In this document: positions 11,328-20,343 of the stretch, in pieces
Layout: each line of letters opens with the position of its first letter
Numbering within the stretch: the first letter of the stretch is position 1
From: Marinitoga lauensis
GTDB taxonomy: Bacteria > Thermotogota > Thermotogae > Petrotogales > Petrotogaceae
Assembly: GCF_004135675.1 (NCBI RefSeq)
Contig: NZ_QHLX01000006.1
Coordinates: 62,001-126,000 of the forward strand
Direction: 5' to 3'
Length of the DNA stretch: 64,000 nucleotides
Program-made: the position numbers and the translations under genes
Notes under the pieces: generated by a model
Database searches by the model: none
Seen by the model: the letters and a program-made list of their open reading frames with translations, nothing else
What the model was told of the DNA's origin: nothing

Positions 11328-12162
11328 CTTTAAATATTTCTTTGATAAAAAATCTAATTCTTTTTTTGATTCTTTAAAAATGTCGCATATCTTAGAGGCA
11401 TCTCTGAAATATTCTTTTTTTTCTGGCGGAAAAAGATTGCGTCCATGGATAATTTATAATATTGGACGATATTATAATATAGATGAAGAAAAACTTCTTA
11501 AAATAGGGTTTGCCACTGAAATTGTTCATACAGCTTCTCTAATCCATGACGATCTGCCGGCTATAGATAATAGTGACTATCGCCGGGGAAGTGAATCAAA
11601 TCATAAAAAATTTGGTGAATGGCGAGCTATTTTAACAGGTGACCTGGGTTTCATTTTACCCTTTAAAATATTTGCAGAATTTGATAATGATGAATCAAAA
11701 TATTTAAGCGAATTTTTTTCTGAAACAATATTAAGCCTTATTGATGGTGAAACTTTGGATGTTTCATTTGAAAAAAATATAATTAATCCAACACAATCTG
11801 ATATCGAAAATATGTATATAAAAAAAACTTCAGCATTATTCGAATTTTCCTTTGCCTGTTCTCCATTATTGTTAAATAAAAAAGAAGAGTTTGAATATCT
11901 GAAAAAAGCAGGTAAGAACTTTGGAGTAGCTTTTCAGATTTATGATGATTTAAAAGATGTGTATGGAAAATTTGAAGATGTTGGAAAAGATTTAAATAAC
12001 GATGAAAACAAATTTACATTCTTGAAAATTCTATCTATAGATGAAGCTAAAACTTATGCTAATAATTTATTTAATGAAACAATTTCAATACTTTCAAATT
12101 TAAACTTAACTAATTTTATTGAAGAATTACAAAAAATAAAATCCTTAATTGAAAGGAAATGA
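11305..12162 (+). CDS. Polyprenyl diphosphate synthase (FPP/GGPP type)
   Basis: About 285 residues. It condenses isopentenyl diphosphate with allylic diphosphates to make C15-C20 isoprenoids. The first aspartate-rich motif is HDDLPAIDN (DDx4D, near residue 81), and the second is YDDLKD near residue 213. GGKRLRPW is the substrate-binding arginine loop. ATG 11305 is preferred (GAAGGGA at about 11289-11295); starts at 11296 and 11314 are also in frame. With dxr at 50-51 kb it belongs to the MEP isoprenoid route. Chain length cannot be read reliably. Confidence 0.9.
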   Translation: MKVMTISDFKYFFDKKSNSFFDSLKMSHILEASLKYSFFSGGKRLRPWIIYNIGRYYNIDEEKLLKIGFATEIVHTASLIHDDLPAIDNSDYRRGSESNHKKFGEWRAILTGDLGFILPFKIFAEFDNDESKYLSEFFSETILSLIDGETLDVSFEKNIINPTQSDIENMYIKKTSALFEFSFACSPLLLNKKEEFEYLKKAGKNFGVAFQIYDDLKDVYGKFEDVGKDLNNDENKFTFLKILSIDEAKTYANNLFNETISILSNLNLTNFIEELQKIKSLIERK

Positions 12163-12163
12163 G

Positions 12164-14689
12164 AATGGCTAAAAAAGAAAAGAAAACAGATGCTGGATTA
12201 AAAAAGAAAAAAAATTTGATCTAAATAAATTTGCAAATATTTTAAAAAATTTAAATTTAAAAAAACTGGCAAAAAATAAATTTAAAAGATATTATAAATA
12301 ATATCAAGAACTTCAAGCAACTTGAGAAAAAGAAGAAAATAATGTTGCTTGGAGGTTTTTTAGTTTTTATCATATTAATTGCTGGTATTGTTTTTTTTAT
12401 TCCCCGTTTTACCACCAAAAGATTAAAAATTGAAAAAGAGGCTAAGTCTGCTTCTATATCCGATTTATTTTTATACGTTCCTCCAGATGCTTTTCAATAC
12501 AATAAAACATTTACAATAAAACCCTTAAAAGAAAATTCAGCTGAATATCAAAATTTAAAAACTATGGGGAATTTTTATGGCCCAATTTATGAAATAATTC
12601 CTGATGATAAAAAAGAAGAGTCGGCTTTAAAACCTATTAAAATCAAATATAGAATTCCTATGGATCTTTATTATGGGGATAATTTCAATAATTTTTCAAT
12701 TATATATGCTTCAGACGATAATCCACCTATAATAAAAAAATTACCTGGTTGTGAAATATATAAAGATGAATCTATAGGTTCTTATGTTGTTCAGGCAAAT
12801 ACCTTTCACTTTTCAAAGTTTGGATTATACGTTGATCCTACTCCAAAAGAGGTTTCTTTTGGATTAAAAACATTGATAGAAAAACCCCTTCTTTAGAGCC
12901 TGATCTTATATTAGTGCCTGGTATAGATAATAATTTTCTTGGTTTTATACCAAATACACAAACTATAAATAATATATATGGGGAAAATGTGTGGAGCTTA
13001 TATTTTCCTAATAGAACTATATGGTATTATAAATACCCATTGTTAGAAACAAAACCAAAAAGCTATATGGATGCTTTTTTTGGATATTATATTAGAACTG
13101 GTTCAAATAGCTATCTCGAGTTCGAAGCTGAACGCTTTGCTTCAGAATTGAAAGCTAAACAAAATAAAAAATTTGACATAATAACTCAAGGAATTGGAAG
13201 TTTAATTGTTCGTTATGCTTTAGAGAAACATCCTGAGATAAAAAATGTCAGGACTATCAGTATGTTTTCACCTCCAAATAAAGGAATAAATACAGTTAAT
13301 CCAATTTATTATAATGTTATTTATAAAAAAAGCCCTGAAATTATAGAATTAACCTATGGACTTAATAAAGAAGAGTATAATTCCTTATTTTTAAATATTT
13401 CATCTAAAATTGAACTTATTTCTTCATACTATAAAGAATTATTACCAGACTCAAAATTCATAAAAAAATAAATTCATTAAAACGAAGAAAAGATATTAAA
13501 TATTATATATATACAGGAACCGTACCAGATATTACTGTTCATATAAAAAATACTAAATTAGCAGCTTTTTATCCCGAATTCATAAACGGTGATGGCGATG
13601 GCCTTGTTACAGTTGATAGCGCCAGACTTGATGGTGCAAAAATGTATACATTTAAACTTCCTTACAATAAATTGTTTTCTGATAACAACGTTTTAAAATT
13701 ACTCCAAAAGAATTTATCTTCTGGAATAGAAAAAGTAAACATACCAAGTATTACAGATGATTCATTCCAGAAAATAAAAAAGAGTTATCTGAAAAAATTA
13801 CTACTGAAGAAAAGAAAAAGGAAGCTATTTCTGAAATCTATAAAAAACCTTTAAATTATCAAAAAAAAGCTTTATTAAATTTTTCAGAGCAATTGTTATA
13901 TTTAAATAATATTACATATGGAAAAATATATAATTTAAATGGTAATATTCTTTTAGTTACAAATAAAGGTGTTTTTGATCTTGATGGAAAAAATATTTTA
14001 GGCAAAAAAATCTTAGGTAGCATAGAATATAAAAACAGACTATATATTACAACTAATGATGGAGTTTATGCTATTGATAATAGTTCACATGAATTTGTTA
14101 AAATTAGAAATATTGATTTTGATATTCATGACAATATTTTTTATTTACCAGAAATACGAAAATATATTTATGTTGATTATACTGATGGATTGGCAAATAT
14201 TTATGAAAATGATCAACTTATTGACAATAAGAAAGTGTTTATAAAGTTAAAAGTATTAAATAATGACTATTATATGGTTTTGGGAGACAAAATATTAAAA
14301 AGAAAAAACAATCAATGGAGAACTATCGTAACCAAATCTGGAATTGAAAATATAATAAAAAAGAATATAGATTATTTTGCAGACTATTTCTCCGTGCTTA
14401 TTATATATATCTTTTAACATCTGACTATAAATTATTGATATACGATACAAAAAATTCAAAAGTTCAAATTCTTGGAGATAGTGATGTCGGAAAATTAAAA
14501 ATGTTAGAAAATAATAATAAACTCTGGATTTTTGATAAAAATTATATTACATATATTGACATGGAAAATAAAGTATTTCCAGGCGAATATCAAACACTTA
14601 ATAATTCGGATATTATTGATATTACGGATTATGATAAAAATTCATTCTTAATTTTTCTAAAAAAAGATGGGGATTTGAGTTATGGATAG
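12164..14689 (+). CDS. Membrane-anchored ZU5-like/pseudo-alpha-beta-hydrolase/repeat-domain protein (six frame breaks)
   Basis: Merged from fragments. Breaks near 12210, 12268, 12885, 13465, 13770 and 14392 are each healed by one added base, giving about 840 residues. The N-terminus is lysine-rich, then one transmembrane helix (around 12342-12400). Next comes a ZU5-like beta-sandwich (YVPPDAFQYNKTFTI, YEIIPDD, KFGLYV). An alpha/beta-hydrolase region of the PGAP1/lipase type follows: LILVPGID, DIITQGIGSLIVRYALEKHP, FSPPNKGIN, NGDGDGLVTVDSARLDGA. The nucleophile elbow reads QGIGS where lipases have HSMGG, so the catalytic Ser (and its His neighbour) is missing. The C-terminal third resembles a beta-propeller (ILLVTNKGVFDLDGK, LYITTNDGVYAIDN, LLIYDTKNSKV). 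It begins 2 bases after the synthase stop and overlaps the TPR gene by 8 bases. Probably extracytoplasmic and non-catalytic. Confidence 0.6.
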
Positions 14690-15916
14690 CTCATTATTAA
14701 AAAAAATTACTTTAATCTTATTCTTACTATTAATATTTACTTTATTTGGCCAGACATTTCTGGATAAAGCAGAAGTGTACTATTTTAATGGAAAAAGCGC
14801 TTTTCAAACTGGAGAATACAAAAGCGCCGAAAGATTTTTTGAAGAATCTTTAAAGCTTTCTGCTGAAATTGAGATTAAGTATCCTGATATTAGATATATG
14901 CTTGGGTGGACGAAATTTTATTTAAAAAATATAATGAAGCAAAAAATTATTTAAAAGATTACACAAATGATCCAAAAGTTGCGCTTGCTCTAAAAAGTAT
15001 AGAAAATGGAAATATCCAGGAAAATCTACATTTTGAAACCTTAAAAATTAAATCCACTTTACCATCCACCGAATCTACATCAAATAATAATTTGAAAATC
15101 GGATGGTTTTATTATATATTAGTTGCATTTGTAATATTTTTTGTTGTAGCAGTTATGGCATTTTTAATATACTTTTTTATTTTAAAAAAATATTCATTTG
15201 GAGAAAAAGTTACGGAACTTAAAAACACTGAAGAATCTATGGAATTTAATGTATCCGAAGAAAAAGAAGAAGAAGCCGCAATTCCAATAGAAGAAATTCT
15301 TGAAGTAAAAATCGATGAGTTAGAAGAACTATGGATGAATATGAAAAGATGAAAAAGAAAATGGATATAGATGAAAGTGAACCTATTGAGCCAATTAGTG
15401 TTTCAAGTAATCAATCTATAGAAACTAATACTGAAACAAATTTAGAAGAAATTGATGTTAACTCTTTATTAGATGAACCATTGCCCGAAGAAACTAAAGA
15501 TATTAATATGGATATTGAAGATGTCTTAGAAGATAATAATGTAGAAGAAAAAATAAGTTCAGAAAATATCGAAGAGCTATCTGATAATGAAACAGAAAAT
15601 ATAGATGAAGAAAATAATGAAAATAATGAAGATAATGAAGATAATAATATTGAATCTTTTATAGAAAAGAAAAAATGACTGATCTGGATAATATAGAAAC
15701 TGTTAAACCTAATATAGATGTAATTACTAAGTATAATAAAATTATGTCTGAACCTGAAGGAGCAATAGTTGTTTCAAACGTTAAAGGATTAGAAAGCTTA
15801 GAAAAGATTGACGAAGAAGTCGCAAAGAAAGGGGAATATTTTCAAAAAGTGATTTACATGCAATCTTTAAAGAAATTTTTGCAGATAAAAATAGAGATCA
15901 CCTTATGATAGAATAA
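14682..15916 (+). CDS. Signal/TPR/transmembrane protein with acidic cytoplasmic tail (four frame breaks)
   Basis: I do not recognise a named family. Merged from fragments with breaks near 14905, 15325, 15672 and 15846, each healed by one base (about 412 residues). An N-terminal hydrophobic signal (residues ~8-25) leads into a TPR-like region (AEVYYFNGKSAFQTGEYKSAERFFEESLKL). A strong transmembrane helix follows (around 15110-15190), then a very acidic low-complexity tail (runs of E, D, N around 15460-15660) and a short C-terminal domain ending KEIFADKNRDHLMIE. The start overlaps the pseudo-hydrolase gene by 8 bp, so the two proteins probably act together: one anchored outside, one spanning with an outside TPR face and an inside tail. 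The gene ends 5 bases from the tRNA gene on the other strand. Confidence 0.6.
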
Positions 15917-15920
15917 AAAA

Positions 15921-15993
15921 TGGAGCGGCGACGGACTCGAACCCGCGACCCTCAGCTTGGGAAGCTGATGCTCTACCAACTGAGCTACACCGC
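15921..15993 (-). tRNA. tRNA-Gly (anticodon CCC), three bases short
   Basis: Read on the minus strand: 5' GCGGTG, then TAGCTCAG (U8-A9 and D-arm), anticodon stem TCAGC/GCTGA with loop TTCCCAA (anticodon CCC), T-arm GCGGG-TTCGAGT, and an encoded 3' CCA (TGG at 15921-15923). Both acceptor strands have six bases instead of seven, and the 3' side of the T-stem has four instead of five. Each shortage falls in a GG or CC run that would be GGG or CCC in a normal tRNA-Gly. The gene is therefore probably normal, with three under-called bases, rather than a pseudogene. Confidence 0.9.
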
Positions 15994-16043
15994 ATCAGTT
16001 AATTATTATATCATTTTTAAATACTTTTTTCAAGGAGGAATTT

Positions 16044-16960
16044 ATGCAAGATAAACTTTTTAAAAATGTTTTAATCATTTCGACATCTTCTATGTTAATT
16101 CTGATAATTTTCTTATTACCTGAAGTTTTTTCAGGAAAACTTATTTTAAATCCCGTATTATTAACACTGGATCTTTACAAATCAGATGGTATGGATTACT
16201 TATAGCAACAGGAGTTTTTCTTAGTTTTTATCTTGCAAATAACACTGCGAAAATGTGGAATATTTCTGAAGATGATTTATCTACAGCTGTTATTATAGGT
16301 ATTATTTTCGCCATTATTGGCGCTCGTTTATATTATGTAACTTTTAATTGGGATATATATTCCAAAACACCTTCTGAAATCTTTAAAACATGGCATGGTG
16401 GCATGGCCATACATGGGGTATTTTGGGAGCATTATTATCTGTATACCTTTATACTAAATTGAAAAAAAACATAACCTTTAACTTTTTAAAAGGGCTTGAT
16501 TTAATGGCACATGTTTTACCTTTAGGTCAGGCTATAGGAAGATGGGGTAACTTTTTTAATTATGAAGCCTATGGTGGTCCTACTAACCTCCCATGGAAAA
16601 TGTATGTTCCAGCCCATATCGAATGCCAGGTTATGAACAATTTGAGTATTTTCATCCTACATTTTTATATGAATCTTTATGGATTTAGGAATCTTTTTAT
16701 TTCTATTCTATTATGCAAGAAATAAAAAGAAATTTGATGGAGAAATAATTTCTCTTTATTTAATTTTATATTCTTTAGGCAGAGCATGGATAGAACTTTT
16801 AAGAACTGATTCGTTGATGTTTATGGGAATGAAGGTTGCGGTGTTGATAAGTATTTTGTTTATTATTATTGGAATAGTAATGTATGTATTGTTAAAAAAA
16901 TATTCTTATGGAATAAAAAATAATTATAGATATAGTTCGGAGGAGGGAAAGTATGGATAA
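16044..16960 (+). CDS. lgt: Prolipoprotein diacylglyceryl transferase (three frame breaks)
   Basis: About 305 residues when breaks near 16171 (GG), 16418 (GGGG) and 16617 (C) each receive one base. Integral membrane enzyme adding diacylglycerol from phosphatidylglycerol to the lipobox cysteine of prolipoproteins. The signature GRWGNFFNYEAYGGPT is intact, as are WHGGMAIHG and FHPTFLYES once frames are joined. ATG 16044 follows AAGGAGG. Multiple hydrophobic segments fit the family. The gene overlaps the cupin gene by 8 bases. Confidence 0.92.
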
Positions 16961-17315
16961 AGCTTTTATTGGAAAATCTATGGATATTGAACCTATTATA
17001 TATGACGATGGTGGAAAGACTGTTAAAGGTGCTCATAAGAGAGTATTAATTGGAAATAAATTAGGTGCTCCAAACTTTGTAATGAGATTATTTACTTTAG
17101 AAAAAGACGGTTTTTCACCAAAACACACTCATGATTGGGAACATGAAGTTTTCGTATTAAAAGGTAAATTGGAAGTTTTTAATGGTGAAGAATACATAAT
17201 TGCTGAAGAAGGAGATTTTGTATTTGTTCCACCAAATGTAGAACATCAATTTAAAAACATAAATAATGGCGAAAGTCAGTTTATTTGTGTAATTCCAAAA
17301 AGTGGAGGGGAATAA
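16953..17315 (+). CDS. Small cupin-domain protein
   Basis: 120 residues forming a single beta-barrel cupin. Motif 1 is HTHDWEHEVFVLKG (metal-binding His/His/Glu near residues 58-66), and motif 2 is FVPPNVEHQF with its histidine. Members bind a divalent metal; substrates vary widely and cannot be predicted. It overlaps the lgt end and is followed 3 bases later by tatD, so it is probably one transcript. Confidence 0.9.
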   Translation: MDKAFIGKSMDIEPIIYDDGGKTVKGAHKRVLIGNKLGAPNFVMRLFTLEKDGFSPKHTHDWEHEVFVLKGKLEVFNGEEYIIAEEGDFVFVPPNVEHQFKNINNGESQFICVIPKSGGE

Positions 17316-17318
17316 TTA

Positions 17319-18077
17319 GTGAAATTAGTTGACACACATTGTCATTTAAATTTAATTGATAATAAAGAAGATATAATAAAAACCTTTGATGAAAATAACA
17401 TGGAATTTGTAATAGAAATTGGTATAAACGTTGAAAACTCTTTTGAAAACATAGAATTAGCAAATAAATTTGAAAAAATTTATTGTTCTGTCGGAATTCA
17501 TCCAAATGATTCCGCTAATTTAACAAATAAAGATTTTGATACTATAAAAATTCTCGCTCAAAATAAAAAAGTCGTTGCTATTGGTGAAATTGGACTGGAC
17601 TATTATAGAGAATATACAACAAAAAAAGAACAATTTAATTCACTTTCAAAACAGATTCAGATTGCCCAGGAAGTAAAACTTCCATTAATTTTACATATAC
17701 GCGAGGCATACAATGACGCTTTTGAGATATTAGTAAATGAAGGAATTTCTGATAAATCTGGAGTGGTTCATTGCTTCTCCTCTGATTGGAAAACAGCAAA
17801 AAAGTTTTTGGATTTAGGTTTTTATATTGGCATTGATGGACCAATCACTTTTAAAAATAATCATAAATTGGTTGAAGTAGTAAAAAATACACCTGTTGAA
17901 TACCTTTTACCAGAAACAGATTCACCATTTTTAACTCCTGTTCCATTTCGTGGTAAAAAAAATAACCCTATTTATGTAAAATATATAATTGAAAAGATTG
18001 CGGAAATTAAAGATATACCAACTGAACATCTATCGGAAATATTTTTAGAAAACTCAAAAAAATTATTTAACATATAA
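17319..18077 (+). CDS. TatD-family metal-dependent hydrolase
   Basis: 252 residues from GTG 17319 (GGAGGGG upstream). TIM-barrel DNase/hydrolase with metal ligands VDTHCHL (residues 5-9), GEIGLDYY, LHIREA, VVHCFSS and the aspartate of PETDSPFL. TatD proteins have 3'-5' exonuclease activity on single-stranded DNA/RNA. Followed immediately by a strong hairpin, so it ends the lgt-cupin-tatD unit. Confidence 0.93.
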   Translation: MKLVDTHCHLNLIDNKEDIIKTFDENNMEFVIEIGINVENSFENIELANKFEKIYCSVGIHPNDSANLTNKDFDTIKILAQNKKVVAIGEIGLDYYREYTTKKEQFNSLSKQIQIAQEVKLPLILHIREAYNDAFEILVNEGISDKSGVVHCFSSDWKTAKKFLDLGFYIGIDGPITFKNNHKLVEVVKNTPVEYLLPETDSPFLTPVPFRGKKNNPIYVKYIIEKIAEIKDIPTEHLSEIFLENSKKLFNI

Positions 18078-18105
18078 ACCTCCCAAAAATTGGGAGGTTT
18101 ATATG
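18071..18105 (+). terminator. Hairpin after tatD
   Basis: Perfect 15-bp arms (18071-18085 and 18091-18105) with an AAAAT loop overlap the tatD stop. The U-tract after the hairpin is short, so it may also act as an RNA stabiliser. Confidence 0.7.
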
Positions 18106-18152
18106 TTATTATGATATAATAACAATAGAATAAGCATATTGTGAGGTGAGTT

Positions 18153-18461
18153 ATGAAAATAATTAAAATTAAAAGAAATAAAATATATACTATAAAAATT
18201 ATGGGAGAATTTACTTTATATGATGTCCATGATTTTGAAAATGAAGTTATACCAATTATCTCAAAAAAAGATATAACTACAATCATTATAGATTTTAATG
18301 GGTTAATAACTATTGATAGTACAGGTATAGGACAACTGATTTCCTTACAAAAAAAATTAATTGAAAAAGGAAAAGAATTAGTTCTTATAAATATGAACGA
18401 AAAAATACAAAAACTATTTGCATTATTAAAGCTTCAAGAAGTTTTTAATATAAACAAATGA
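18153..18461 (+). CDS. STAS-domain anti-sigma factor antagonist-like protein
   Basis: 102 residues, a single STAS domain. The DSTGIGQLISL motif carries the serine phosphorylated by partner kinases in SpoIIAA/RsbV-type switches. No anti-sigma kinase is encoded next to it, so its partner is elsewhere. GAGGTGAG lies just before ATG 18153. It starts a short unit with the following small membrane protein and the ABC exporter. Confidence 0.85.
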   Translation: MKIIKIKRNKIYTIKIMGEFTLYDVHDFENEVIPIISKKDITTIIIDFNGLITIDSTGIGQLISLQKKLIEKGKELVLINMNEKIQKLFALLKLQEVFNINK

Positions 18462-18474
18462 AAGGGTGTTTTAT

Positions 18475-18699
18475 ATGAAAATATTGATTTTTTATGCTGC
18501 TATTTTTATAGCTGTTTTAGGCGTATTCTTTTCTCAAATACCAATATTGCCCATTATATTAGAAGCTCTGGCAGCCGTTGTTTTTTCTATGGTTTTTGAA
18601 AAAGGAAGATGGTTATACTTAATCATATTTTTTATAATATTTGTTTTGATAATCACAAACTATATTCCAGCATTTAATTTTATTCTCACAATAAAATAA
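18475..18699 (+). CDS. Small two-helix membrane protein, unknown
   Basis: 74 residues from ATG 18475 (AAAGGG upstream; an alternative GTG at 18466 overlaps that site). Two to three hydrophobic helices with a charged turn FEKGRW between them. I do not recognise a family. Its position between the STAS gene and the ABC-2 type exporter (13 bp gap) suggests co-expression with the exporter. Confidence 0.6.
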   Translation: MKILIFYAAIFIAVLGVFFSQIPILPIILEALAAVVFSMVFEKGRWLYLIIFFIIFVLIITNYIPAFNFILTIK

Positions 18700-18712
18700 A
18701 CGAGGTGATTAG

Positions 18713-19339
18713 ATGATAAAAACTATAAAATTTGTATTTGAAAAGGAATTCAGACAAAAATCTTATTATTTAATATTTATTTCCATTTTGCTATTCTTAC
18801 CAAATGATTTAGGTAATCTATTTGCCGTTATTTTTGCATCAACATTATTAACAAGAGAAATAGAAAATAAAAATTTTTCTTTGATTTCTACTTTACCTAT
18901 TTCAAGAATGGATTTTTATTTATCATATTATATTTTTGGAGCAAGTTTATTACTGCTTTCAAAAGCTTTATATTTTGGAATAACAAAAAATTCAGACTGG
19001 ATAGGATTATTGGGTAATCTATTATTTTTCGCTTTCTTTTATAGTTTAAGTGTATTATCTTCTATTAAAGGACTCGGAGGCATATATATTCCTATTTCAA
19101 TCTGGTTGGTTGATTTATTTTTAAAATCAAACGAAATGATAAAAGATTATAGTCTGGTTACTCAAAAAAATTTATTTATAAATTTAATTTCATTATTTTT
19201 ATTTTTTTCTGTAATGATAATATTTCATTACTCTGATTCATCTAATTATACAAAAAATAAAAATAAATTATTTACAATCTTAAGTCTTATATTTGTATTA
19301 ATTATTGTTGCATGGTTAATTACAAATTCTTTGAGGTGA
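18713..19339 (+). CDS. ABC-2-like membrane subunit
   Basis: 208 residues with about six hydrophobic segments. The pattern of an N-terminal FEKEFRQKSYYL lead-in followed by ATLLTREIENKNFSLISTLPISRMDFYLSYY is typical of ABC-2 exporter permeases. The ATPase gene starts 5 bp downstream. GAGGTGATTAG precedes both starts. Substrate unknown. Confidence 0.75.
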   Translation: MIKTIKFVFEKEFRQKSYYLIFISILLFLPNDLGNLFAVIFASTLLTREIENKNFSLISTLPISRMDFYLSYYIFGASLLLLSKALYFGITKNSDWIGLLGNLLFFAFFYSLSVLSSIKGLGGIYIPISIWLVDLFLKSNEMIKDYSLVTQKNLFINLISLFLFFSVMIIFHYSDSSNYTKNKNKLFTILSLIFVLIIVAWLITNSLR

Positions 19340-19344
19340 TTAGT

Positions 19345-20133
19345 ATGATAGAAGTTATAAATTTAGAAAAGTCTTATGGTCCAAAACCTGCACTAATTGA
19401 TGTAAATCTTACTATTAATCCAGGAGATATTTATGTTCTTGTAGGGCCAAATGGTGCTGGAAAAACAACAACATTAAAATGTATATACGGTGATTTAAAA
19501 CCTGACGAAGGAAAAGTCTTAATTAATGGGAAAAAATTAAATAAATTTAGAAAAAGAAATATATCTGTTTTGCTTGAAGATAGAATAACGTTTAAAGGAT
19601 TATATCCTTATGATTATGCTGAATTATGGAAAATTCTATATCCGACCTGGAATGAAAAAAAATATAAAGAGTTGATGATGGAATTTGAGTTACCCATAAA
19701 CAAACCTGTTCATGCGTACTCTTCAGGAATGAAAACGCTTTTTTATATTATTCTTATGTTTTCTTCTCAACCAAAAATCATGATACTTGATGAACCAACA
19801 CAAAATATTGATCCGGTAAAGAAAGATAAAATACTTAAAATGTTAAAAGAGTTTGTATCAAATAAAGAAAACATTGTTATTATGTCAACTCATCACATCG
19901 AGGAAGTTGAATTAATAGCAACAAGATTTGCCATAATAAATTCTGGAAAAACCACATTTGAAGGGAATATAGAAAAAGCTTTATCTGATCATAAAATTGT
20001 AAAACAAAGTGAAATGACGGAAGAAATGGAAATCATAACACCTTTAGATGATGGAATACTGGTAAAAACCGAAGAGAATATCGGAAGGTCTCCCGATTTT
20101 AGGGAAGTTGTTCTTGGATATTTAAAAAAATGA
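19345..20133 (+). CDS. ABC exporter ATP-binding protein
   Basis: 262 residues from ATG 19345, chosen for the GAGGTGATTAG site at 19333-19343. Walker A is GPNGAGKTT, the Q-loop region is weak, the signature is YSSGMKT (a variant of LSGGQ), Walker B is MILDEPTQNIDP, and STHHIEEVE carries the H-loop. The DrrA/CcmA-like short form fits drug, lipid or peptide export. It pairs with the upstream membrane subunit. A terminator follows 55 bp after the stop. Confidence 0.9.
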   Translation: MIEVINLEKSYGPKPALIDVNLTINPGDIYVLVGPNGAGKTTTLKCIYGDLKPDEGKVLINGKKLNKFRKRNISVLLEDRITFKGLYPYDYAELWKILYPTWNEKKYKELMMEFELPINKPVHAYSSGMKTLFYIILMFSSQPKIMILDEPTQNIDPVKKDKILKMLKEFVSNKENIVIMSTHHIEEVELIATRFAIINSGKTTFEGNIEKALSDHKIVKQSEMTEEMEIITPLDDGILVKTEENIGRSPDFREVVLGYLKK

Positions 20134-20188
20134 ATCATTTTTTAATATTACAAATTAAAATATTACATGTATTTAAGCATGTTTAAGA

Positions 20189-20217
20189 TGCAATTTCGGA
20201 AGAAATTGCATTTTTTT
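20189..20217 (+). terminator. Intrinsic terminator after the ABC exporter
   Basis: 9-bp perfect stem (TGCAATTTC at 20189-20197 and its complement at 20202-20210), GGAA loop, then a run of seven T. Textbook shape. Confidence 0.92.
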
Positions 20218-20227
20218 ATTTTTTTAC

Positions 20228-20257
20228 TTGTAAATAATGATATTTTTATGTTATAAT
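20228..20257 (+). promoter_or_regulatory. Probable sigma-A promoter of the peptide ABC operon
   Basis: TTGTAA at 20228-20233 and TATAAT at 20252-20257 are separated by 18 bases, about 85 bp upstream of the solute-binding protein start and just after the previous terminator. Confidence 0.55.
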
Positions 20258-20343
20258 ATGATTATCAAAAAAATAAAGTTAGTTAATTTTTACATTGTAG
20301 TAGTATTATTTTTACATAACCATTATATAAAGGGAGGGATTGT

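Noticed and set aside
12164-15916. Programmed ribosomal frameshifting in the consecutive broken frames
   Set aside because: Ten breaks in two genes, without shared slippery motifs and all of the missing-base type, fit sequencing errors far better.
15921-15993. Degenerate tRNA pseudogene
   Set aside because: All conserved bases are intact and remaining stems pair perfectly; only GG/CC runs are short.
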